Shown here: positions 17,298-25,969 of the stretch, piece by piece
Layout: each line of letters begins with the position of its first letter
How positions within the stretch are numbered: position 1 is the stretch's first letter
Assembly: GCA_030247855.1 (NCBI GenBank)
Contig: JAPDRN010000227.1
Span: 1 to 29,302, forward strand
Length of the DNA stretch: 29,302 bases
From: Knufia peltigerae
Taxonomy: Eukaryota; Ascomycota; Eurotiomycetes; Chaetothyriales; Trichomeriaceae
Direction of reading: 5' to 3'
The notes under the pieces: generated by a model
The model's input: the letters and a program-made list of their open reading frames with translations, nothing else
Databases searched by the model: none
Told to the model about the DNA's origin: nothing
Program-made: the position numbers and the translations under genes

Positions 17298-20200
17298 ATG
17301 GCGGGTGGCGGCCCAAATGAAGATCACCTGAATTGGTGGACTTCACTGTTACAAAATCAGACCTTATCTCCTCTGACGAGGGATTATCCTGAGGCAACAT
17401 CAGGAAATGTGCACGATTGGGCCGTCGGTGCTGTCGAAGCCTTGTCGGCTCCAGCCAGCACTACCGAAGCATTGAAGAAGTTGGGGAGCTTAGGACCTAC
17501 AGTTACGCTACTGCAGACAGCCCTCGTTGTTCTTGTGAGCAGACTGACAGGCGATGAGGACATCAGCATCGGTATCAACTCAGTGGAGAATGGGCCGGCT
17601 TTCGTTTTGAGGACGTCGGTAACTCCCACGGAGCCGTTCTCGCAATTGTACACGAGAATAAGCGATATCTCAAATGAAGCTGTTGAAAGACCCGTCCCAC
17701 TTGATACTCTCAAGTCTCGATTGACAACATCAACGTTATTTCGGTTTGCTATTCTTAATACCACGGAAGACAAGGCCAACCCTGTGGCGGATATGAAAAC
17801 GACAGATTTCGTCCTCAACTATCGACTTTCTGCTGCCGGGGAGCTTTTCTTGACTGCCAGATACAACCAACTTCTGGTTTCGAGTAGCAGAATAAAGGGG
17901 CTTCTGGCGCAGTTCACCCAACTCCTCGAAAACTCTGCTGAGGACCTCAACGCGCCTGTTGGTGGCATTGTTTTCGCGACGCCCGACGAGAAGAAATTCC
18001 TCCCAGATCCGACAAACGACCTCGAGTGGTCTTCATTCCGCGGTGCTATCCACGACATCTTCTCTGCAAATGCTGAAGCTCACCCTGATCGCACTTGCGT
18101 AGTAGAGACCGCGTCCGACGACGGACCCGAAAGAAGATTCACCTATCAACAAATACACGAGGCCTCCAATATCTTGGCTCACCACCTCGTCAATGCCGGC
18201 CTAGAAAGGGGTGAGGTTGTCATGATATATTCGTACCGTGGAGTTGATCTCGTCGTTGCGGTAATGGGAACCTTGAAAGCTGGAGGGACCTTTTCCGTTC
18301 TGGACCCCGCTTACCCTCCAGATCGACAAAATATCTACCTTGATGTTTCAAGACCACGAGCGCTCGTTGTTATAGACAAGGCTACTCAGGATGCCGGGGA
18401 ACTTTCAGAGAAGGTGAGAGGGTTTATCAAGGACAACTTAGACCTCAGAACAGAAGTGCCAGCCTTACGGTTGCAAGATGATGGTTTTCTGCAGGGCGGA
18501 GAGGCGAACAACAAGGACGTGTTCGACTCAATCCGAGATAAGAGAGCTAAGGGCCCTAGTGTTGTTGTTGGACCGGATTCTATACCTACGTTGTCATTCA
18601 CTTCGGGTAGTGAAGGCCGGCCAAAGGGTGTCCGAGGTATTATTACGTGTCAAAATGAAGTACTTCACGTGTTAACGAGTTTGCAGGCCGTCATTACTCA
18701 CTGGCATTCTATTTCGACTGGATGGCAAAGACGTTCAATCTCTCCGAGAAGGACAAATTTACGATGCTTAGCGGTATCGCTCACGACCCCATCCAACGAG
18801 ACATGTTCACTCCGCTGTTCTTAGGCGCACAGCTTCTTGTCCCATCCAAGAACGATATTCAGAACGAGCGCCTGGCAGAGTGGATGCAGAAATATGGTGC
18901 CACGGTGACTCACCTGACACCAGCTATGGGACAGATTCTTGTCGGTGGTGCGACTGCACATTTCGACAAATTGCACCATGCCTTTTTCGTCGGTGACATT
19001 CTTATCAAAAGAGATTGCAGATCCCTCCAAGACCTGGCCCCTAATGTGCGTATTGTAAACATGTACGGCACAACGGAAACTCAACGCGCGGTCAGCTACT
19101 ATGAGATCCCAAGTCAGAACGAAAATGGTGCTTTCCTGCTGAACATGAAAGATGTCATTCCCGCCGGTCGTGGCATGTATAATGTGCAGATGCTTGTGGT
19201 TAATCGGTTTGACCGCACCAAAGTATGTGCCGTCGGAGAAATTGGTGAGATATATGTACGAGCGTCTGGCCTTGCTGAAGGATACCTCGGTACACCGGAA
19301 CTCACAAAGACCAAATTCGTTGAGAATTGGTTCCCCGGTCACGAAAGAGGACTCGAATCGGACAAGGTTCGCTTTGAAGCCAAATATAAGAACGAGCCCT
19401 GGGCCAATTATTACTTCGGGCCTCGCGACCGCCTGTATAGAAGTGGAGACCTTGGACGATACACTCCGGATGGCGACGTGGAATGCTCTGGAAGAGCAGA
19501 CGACCAGGTCAAGATCCGGGGTTTCCGTATAGAACTGGGTGAGATCGACACACATCTCTCGCAACATCCCCTGATACGGGAGAACGTCACGCTCGTACGA
19601 AGAGATAAGTTTGAGGAACAGACGTTAGTCAGCTACGTTGTACCTCAACTCCAGGCCTGGAGACAGTTCTTGACCCAAAAGGGCAAAGAAGATGAACAGG
19701 ACGATAACTCTCTGGTCAGCAGATTCCAACGTTTCAGATTACTCCAACAAGAGGTGCAGGAGTATCTCCGAACCAAATTGCCGGCATATGCTGTCCCTTC
19801 AATCATCGTTCCCATGAGAGCGATGCCACTTAATCCCAACGGCAAAATTGACAAACCCAAGCTTCCATTCCCAGACACGGCAATGCTATCAGCCAGCAGA
19901 CGCCGCAAATCATCCACCCTTCAGCAGCTCACCGAAGGCGAATTTTCTCTCGCACAAATATGGGCTAAGCTCGTTCCTGGACTTATCCCCAAGACCATCA
20001 AACCTACAGAATCGTTCTTTGAGATCGGTGGCGAGAGTATGAAGGCTCAACAGTTGGCATACCACGTACGGCGTAGCCTCGGTGTGGATCTTGCAATCAG
20101 CAAGATCTATAACCGGCCCCACCTGAAGGAAATGGCTGCCATCATTGATCAGATGAGATCAGCTGATTCTCTGGAAGGTCGGCTGGATGAGGACACGGAT

Positions 20201-21826
20201 GGAAACCAAAGCAATGGTGTCAAAGCTGAAGATTTTTATTCAGCAGATGCGTTGAAGATGGTCGAACAGCTTCCGACATCCTTCTCGACAGTCTCTTCGA
20301 CGAACCCTCCCTCAGAACCGGTGGTCTTCCTGACAGGTGCTACAGGATTTTTGGGATCATTCATTCTAAAGGACCTCCTTGACCGTCAAAATCCTACGGT
20401 GAAGAAGGTCATTGCGTTGGTGCGCGCAAAGGATGCAACCGCCGGTCTTGAACGCATACGAGGCACGTGTCAAGCTTACGGTGTCTGGAATGACTCCTGG
20501 AAGTCACGAATCCAATGTGTCGCAGGAAATCTCGGTCCGGCCAAGTTTGGCTTGTCGGATGATGCCGAATACCAAAACATCGTCCAAGAAACTGACGTCG
20601 TCATCCACAACGGTGCTCAAGTTCACTGGATTAATACGTATGAAATGCTCAAGCCACCCAACGTGCTGGGTACCATTGAGGCGGTGAAGCTTTGCGCAGA
20701 GGGTAAACCCAAGCTGTTTGCTTTTGTTTCGTCCACGAGCGTGCTGGACCACGAACACTTCGTCGCCGAGAGCGAGCGGATCATCGCCGCTGGCGGTGAA
20801 GGTATCAGCGAAGCAGACGACTTGACGGGTAGCAGCAAGGGTCTCGGAACCGGCTACGGACAGTCCAAATGGGCTTCGGAATATCTGGTCAGAGAGGCCG
20901 GACGGAGAGGCCTACGTGGTTCCATCATTAGAAGTGGATACGTGTTGGGGTCGTCCAAATCTGGAACCACAAACACTGACGATTTCCTGATACGTATGTT
21001 GAAGGGTTGTGTTCAATTGGGTACGAGGCCCAACATCAACAATACGGTCAACATGGTCCCTGTCGATCACGTGGCGAGAACAGTGGTCGCCACGGCTTTC
21101 TTTCCTGCCTCCCCTCAAGGAGTCAGTGTCGCTCACATTACAGGTCATCCTCGTCTTCGATTTGTAAGTTATGATTTTGTTTTGTCTTTTTTGACCGTGG
21201 ATGATTGATCATTTAGCTCTCAATAACCGGCGGTCGGATTGTTTCGGGCTGCGAGAGAGAGAGCTCTTGCTGACACTTTTTTCTTTCTGCAGAACCAATA
21301 TCTTGCCGTCCTTCAGACTTACGGTTACAAAGCCGAACTCACCGATTACATCCCTTGGGCATCTTCACTCGAAAATTACGTGAGCAACAATACCGATTTT
21401 GCACTCATGCCACTGTTTACTTTCGTCGCCAACGATCTACCATCAAACACCCGAGCACCTGAACTCGACGACAGCAATGCCGAGAAATCTCTTTATGCGG
21501 ATGCCTCCAAGTGGACGGGAGAAGATGTCAGTGCCGGTGCAGGTGTTACCAAAACTGAAATTGGCAAGGTGAGTCCATCACGTTTAGTAGACGTTCTTTG
21601 GTTCTTCGATCGGAAAAGCTGTTTGTTCCTGTATAATAGTACCGCATCGATTTCGAATGCTGACAGGTGATTAATTTAGTACCTTGCATATCTCGTCGAG
21701 ATTGGTTTCCTTCCACCACCGACGAACGTGACCAGCAATGACGTGAAGCGATTGCCGCAGATCAAAATCAGCCCTGAACAAAAGGCGGCTCTGGCCAGTG
21801 TCGGTGGTAGGGGAGGGTTGAGTTGA
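17298..21826 (+). CDS. lys2: L-2-aminoadipate reductase Lys2 (4 exons, 1412 aa)
   Basis: Activates alpha-aminoadipate with ATP, loads it on a phosphopantetheine arm and reduces it with NADPH to the semialdehyde: the fungal lysine pathway, cytosolic, needing a PPTase for activation. Exons are 17298-18636, 18687-21163, 21293-21568 and 21680-21826, totalling 1413 codons with TGA. Residues 10-230 are the condensation-like N-terminal domain. Adenylation spans about 250-800, with SFTSGSEGRPKGVRGRHYSL crossing intron 1, then LSGIAHDPIQRD, GTTETQRAVSY and YRSGDLGRY. The carrier serine is S897 in FFEIGGES, with glutamate where GGHS is usual. The thioester-reductase domain has the NADP motif GATGFLG at 997-1003 and Y1170/K1174 (YGQSK). 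The C-terminus LAYLVEIGFLPPP is typical. The frame is open from a TTG at 17274; the first ATG is 17298. A TGACTCA site lies upstream. Confidence 0.96.
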
Positions 21827-22116
21827 ACACCTATAGTATTGCACTTGACGAGTGATCGTTATGTACATGTGTCGGTGAGGGAATTGGAATTTAGAAAACA
21901 AAGCTCGGGATAACACCAAGATGATACCATTACTTGGGCCGAGATCAAAAGTAGTGAAGGGGATTCGGTGTGACAAAAAAATCAAAAATGGCAATTTCCA
22001 AAACACAAATATTCATCCATTCAAGATATTAAAGGTTTATAATAAAATCATGGTAGAAAACCCCCTCCCCTCACGAGAAGTAGAATCTTAGCAAGAAGGA
22101 AATGAAGAGAAAACCT

Positions 22117-23202
22117 TCATGTGGTGCTGTTCCCACCGGCGCTCGTCAAAAAGGTGAAGGGTGCCGAGTTCACAAAGCTACTGCCCATGTTGCCCACCCT
22201 CGTCTCGGGATTGACGTCCAACAACTGCAACACCTTGACGGGGGTGTTGTTGTTCGACAGGTTCATACTGGGCAGGTCGACCCAGAAGAACATGGGCAGG
22301 GTGGAACTTTCGTAGTAGTACCGCAGTGCCTGGGTGTCGCTGTACGTCCGCCACAGGGTCGAGGCCACGTTGGGTTGACCCGGCAGGGAAGGCGAAAAGG
22401 GGACGCTGACGGCGCGGATCATCGACGCCGCCACGGCGACGGCCTGCTCCGGGTCGTTGACCTCGACCGTCACGTTGTTGTAGTAGGACAGACGGGCGAA
22501 CCGGTCGGCGGGGCGGCGCGTGCCCGGCAGCGACTGGTTCCCAATGGGCAGCCAGTAGGCGTTGATGGCGAGCTGTTGGTCGTAGGGCGGTTGGTTCGTC
22601 ATGACGGTGTACTGTTTGCCGTGGTGGATGGTCAAGACGCCGTCGAGGTACTCCATGATCAGGTTGTCGCCCGAGGCGTCGGCCAGGCTGACGTGGCCCA
22701 CCGAGGGCGTGCCGGGGATGACCTCGGTGCTGACGATCTGGAACTTCCCGCGCCCGCTGGCGGTGTAGAGGTCCTTGACAGCCTCGTCCACGGTGGCGTA
22801 GTTGTCGAGAAAGTATTGGAGCCACGCCCCGACCGAGAGACCGGGGATGGATTCGTCACGTTGGCCGTAGTTGCTGTCGGAGAGGTACAGAAAGTTGCCC
22901 GTCAGGCCTTGCGAGTTCATCCCGTCGACCGTGGCCTGGTAGTACATTGCCGTCACGACCGAGCCGTACTTGGAGGTCCAGTTCAGAGAGTTGGTTCCGA
23001 CGTTGCCGTTTCGTTGCATCCCAGGTGGGAAGGCCCAGATGCTGGCGTTGGTGGTCATGAACCAATCCATGGACCTCCCCACGATCATCCGGTTGTTGTC
23101 ATTGGGGCCGCTGTTGTAGGTGACTCGAGAGCATGCCCACGTCTGCGCCACGAGGCTGCCAATGAGGACGGAAATGGTAAAGGACAAAGAAGACAGCATC
23201 AT
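22117..23202 (-). CDS. Secreted choloylglycine hydrolase / penicillin V acylase-like Ntn hydrolase, 361 aa
   Basis: Linear-amide C-N hydrolase of the choloylglycine hydrolase family, which cleaves amide bonds with an N-terminal cysteine nucleophile (bile-salt hydrolase, penicillin V acylase, N-acyl lactone acylases). Residues 1-23 form a clear signal peptide ending AQTWA, and the next residue is C24, the expected nucleophile, so secretion itself would produce the active terminus. Other family positions fit: R43 and D46 in GRSMDW (the R-x-x-D pair), N96 in GMNSQGL, N203 in TNQPP and R234 in ADRFAR. Several N-x-S/T sites follow, as expected for a secreted protein. There is no intron, and the coding sequence is visibly more GC-rich than lys2 next door, which produces a long false frame on the opposite strand. 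Convergent with lys2, 290 bp apart. Substrate unknown. Confidence 0.88.
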   Translation of the reverse strand: MMLSSLSFTISVLIGSLVAQTWACSRVTYNSGPNDNNRMIVGRSMDWFMTTNASIWAFPPGMQRNGNVGTNSLNWTSKYGSVVTAMYYQATVDGMNSQGLTGNFLYLSDSNYGQRDESIPGLSVGAWLQYFLDNYATVDEAVKDLYTASGRGKFQIVSTEVIPGTPSVGHVSLADASGDNLIMEYLDGVLTIHHGKQYTVMTNQPPYDQQLAINAYWLPIGNQSLPGTRRPADRFARLSYYNNVTVEVNDPEQAVAVAASMIRAVSVPFSPSLPGQPNVASTLWRTYSDTQALRYYYESSTLPMFFWVDLPSMNLSNNNTPVKVLQLLDVNPETRVGNMGSSFVNSAPFTFLTSAGGNSTT

Positions 23203-23320
23203 TTTTTAATTGTGTTTTGCGCGACCTTGTGAAATGAAAAAAAGGGGGACGATTTAAACGAGAGACAAAATGAGTTGTTGAGATATGCAAAGTAACACCG
23301 ACCTGGCAGGATACCACCTC

Positions 23321-23327
23321 ATATATA
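23321..23327 (-). promoter_or_regulatory. Candidate TATA box of the Ntn hydrolase gene
   Basis: TATATAT on the minus strand about 120 bp upstream of the start codon at 23202, a reasonable distance for a fungal TATA element with a short leader. Based on sequence and position only. Confidence 0.35.
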
Positions 23328-23401
23328 CCTCTTCCCCCGGACTACAGGTTCGTCGAGTACCCAGTACAATGCTCTCACATTGTTGATACCTGTGATAGAA
23401 A

Positions 23402-23443
23402 CTTCATCACGCCACGACAACCGTCGTGGTTCTCGTGGTGAAG
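23402..23443. repeat. Nested inverted repeat upstream of the Ntn hydrolase
   Basis: Inner arms CCACGAC (23412-23418) and GTCGTGG (23423-23429) pair perfectly around a four-base loop. Outer arms CTTCATCAC (23402-23410) and GTGGTGAAG (23435-23443) pair at 8 of 9 positions. The whole lies about 200 bp upstream of the hydrolase start, and could be a protein-binding palindrome or a chance structure. Confidence 0.4.
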
Positions 23444-24680
23444 GTTTTGGCGGTGCAAGGGTTACCTGGGAATATCAAACCTTGATGAAGCATTGAAGCT
23501 GTACGGGCGAATCAACTATATCGTGATCAAATTTAAGTAGAATCCTGAGTTCTTAAATCTCGTATTCGTGAGTTGATGAACTCTTTCTGGACGAGGCCAC
23601 GTCTTATGCGTGGTGGAAAACCGAGTATGAAGAACAGCTAGGAGTGTAGTTGTTGGTTTCCCTGCCAATGTGTGATCCGAGCGCAGCGTTGAGGTGGTCA
23701 AAGAATTGTCTGCTCGGTCACCGTGCGTCTTTTCGCCGCTTTTTAAGCGAGTAACAAGGAGACGAAGCTGGTCAAAGCGCGGTGAGACATACCGAACTCT
23801 GAAAGCAAATCTTCTTGGAACTACAGTTCCAAGACTGATGCCCTTGGCCCTGGAACTCGGCATAGCCAAATATCGAATATGAACGTCGGGTCGAGGGAGG
23901 AATCCAGAAGCAATGCTCAGACCTCTTGAACTGGATGCATTCTGCGTCTAAGCCACTTTAGAAGGTGCTTGGAGAAGAACATCCTGTTACCCTGGCGTTG
24001 ATAGATGCCGAAGAGCGGGAATTATTAAAGATAAGAGACGAGCAGAGGTAGAAGTCTTATGTTCAATGGTTTACAATCTTGAGCAGGGTGAAGGTGTGAA
24101 TTGATAAACATGCAGTTGAAATCGACTTTCGAGGGTCTTCACTAAGGTCTTGCTGCTTTAAGACCCCTTCGATGTGTAGACACGTCTGGGTATCTAGTTT
24201 GAGGTCTTCATCACAAATCAAGGGCCTATAGAATCCCATTGGACACCCTTACGTTCACCAAGTCTGCATAGCATAGAGAGAGACCTGGTCAAGAGAAATC
24301 ATTACTGAGTAACAGGAACCCAAAAAGAAGATTAAATTGTATTCCTTTACTCCTTAACTGGAACGCGGGGAAACGTACCAAACTTGCATCTACCTGGATA
24401 TGAATTACTTTGCTTCATCCAATCAATATCCAACAGTCGCCCAATGTCATTCGTATTCGGACCGACTAGATCCTGCTACAGATATTCAGGCTCCCATCAG
24501 ATTGCAAAACGTGAAAACAGGCTCTTATTTACATCAGACTCTTCAATACCGGGCCGAAGAAGAATTCAGAATCAAGTCCATTTCTGCCGTCAAACTCCAG
24601 CTCCAGGTCTAGCACTGCCTCGACATTTTGTTTCTGTCTCTCTTGCTCAAGACTACAGAAGAAGAAATCTTCCAGACGTA

Positions 24681-25763
24681 ATGGCAAGCAAACCATCACA
24701 ACGATCCAAGGCTGACCTGTACAACCCCGATCCCAATTGGACAGCATTCGCCGAAAAGAATGGATACCAAAGTCCGGCTTCACCATTCGTTTTAGATGTT
24801 GAAGGTGACCGGGCAGCTGAGGTGATCCGCGAAGCCGAATTTACCAAACAATATCCATTGTCGTCCTTTGGTTACAATTCGGTCTTGACCAATGTCACTG
24901 TCCGCGACGGCGCTTCCATCAGCGTCAAAATATCTTATCCCAAATTCCTTGCGGCCGAGTCCGACAAGAAACAAAAGTTGCCGGTGCTTTTTGTGACTCA
25001 CGGTGGAAGTTGGATCCAAGGTTCTCACACGACCGAAGAAGCCTGGTTCTTGTGGCCACTTTATGAGCACTTCAATTTCTTGATTGTGAGCGTCGAATAT
25101 CGACTCGCGCCAGAACATGCTTTCCCGGTATGGATGGACGATAGTTGGGACGTGCTAGAACAACTGCTCTCTAGTCCTGAGAAATTCTTCTCGTCGGCGG
25201 TCACCACTGGTTCTGGCTCTGGAGATTCCGCGGCGGGCCTGAAAAATGTACATCCAGATCTCGGCAGGGTCATTCTAGCGGGGTCCTCTGCCGGAGGGGG
25301 CACGGCAGCCTATCTCTCTCAGACGTGCCGGGATCGAGGATTCTCGGTGTACGGCGTGATTCTCAATATCCCCCTTGTGTGCGACTATCGTCACCTACCC
25401 GTAGATTGTCGACTCAGTTACGAACAGGCCACGACAAACTCCCGACTGTGTTCCGGTGAGATGCGTGCCAGTTGGGATCTGGTGCGCCCTGTCACACCGA
25501 CTCAGAAAATCGACGACCCAAAAGCGAGTCCGTTGCTGTGTAACCTCAAGGGCCTACCAAAACACTTGGTCTTCGTCGCGGGCCATGACCCCTTGCGGGA
25601 CGAAGCTCTCAAGTACGTCGAGATTCTGGAAGATGAGGGTGTCGATGTCCAACTGTTCACCTACCCCGGCGTTCCTCATGGGTTCGCTGCTTACTGGGAA
25701 TTGGACGCGTCGAAAAAGTTTGCAGAAGATTTGCGGCGAGGTTTGAAAGGATGGATTGGTTGA
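24681..25763 (+). CDS. Alpha/beta hydrolase fold-3 (HSL-type) esterase/lipase, 360 aa
   Basis: Carboxyl-ester hydrolase of the hormone-sensitive-lipase group, probably cytosolic. The oxyanion-hole motif is H107-G108-G109 (VTHGGSW). The nucleophile elbow is GSSAG with S203. The acid is probably D303 in GHDPLRDE and the base H333 in GVPHGF, at the expected spacing. VSVEYRLAPEHAFP (137-149) is the conserved strand-and-loop after the HGG motif. A serine/glycine insertion (about 171-186) precedes the elbow. The frame is open from 24384, but the first codons there are non-ATG. ATG 24444 would add 79 residues with no family similarity, so 24681 is preferred on length (about 340-360 is usual). No intron. 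Divergent from the Ntn hydrolase and convergent with the DUF726 gene. Fungal homologues often act on small acyl esters or lactones; the true substrate is unknown. Confidence 0.88.
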   Translation: MASKPSQRSKADLYNPDPNWTAFAEKNGYQSPASPFVLDVEGDRAAEVIREAEFTKQYPLSSFGYNSVLTNVTVRDGASISVKISYPKFLAAESDKKQKLPVLFVTHGGSWIQGSHTTEEAWFLWPLYEHFNFLIVSVEYRLAPEHAFPVWMDDSWDVLEQLLSSPEKFFSSAVTTGSGSGDSAAGLKNVHPDLGRVILAGSSAGGGTAAYLSQTCRDRGFSVYGVILNIPLVCDYRHLPVDCRLSYEQATTNSRLCSGEMRASWDLVRPVTPTQKIDDPKASPLLCNLKGLPKHLVFVAGHDPLRDEALKYVEILEDEGVDVQLFTYPGVPHGFAAYWELDASKKFAEDLRRGLKGWIG

Positions 25764-25969
25764 GTGACTAGAGCGAAGGGGACGGCCCATTTGAATACCA
25801 TACCAGTATTTGGGTTTGAAACAATTCATCTCGAATTACTACTCTTGACAGATTTCGACACGTTCATACCTCGGTCATTTGTTTACTTTTGTCAATTCGC
25901 TCTTTGCTTTGCTGGCTGCCCAACCCTGTCACCAGCCCTACCATGACTGCTTGACTGATCTCATCAATT

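Larger units (their letters stand above)
23203..24680. other. Divergent intergenic region, Ntn hydrolase / alpha-beta hydrolase
   Basis: Nearly 1.5 kb. A TATATAT lies on the minus strand at 23321-23327, about 120 bp before the hydrolase ATG. A hairpin-forming repeat lies at 23402-23443 (listed separately). The frame of the alpha/beta hydrolase stays open back to an ATG at 24444. Other frames are short and unrecognised. Confidence 0.5.

Noticed and set aside
18821..19567. A 248-codon minus-strand frame inside lys2
   Set aside because: Antisense to the highly conserved adenylation domain; no independent similarity.
22102..23232. A 376-codon frame on the plus strand covering the Ntn hydrolase
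   Set aside because: It mirrors the GC-rich codon pattern of the minus-strand gene, has an arginine/glycine/valine-rich product without motifs, and the opposite strand carries a complete enzyme with a signal peptide.
24384..24680. N-terminal extension of the alpha/beta hydrolase
   Set aside because: It begins at a non-ATG codon (next ATG 24444), has no family similarity, and would make the protein longer than usual; a mitochondrial presequence is not excluded.
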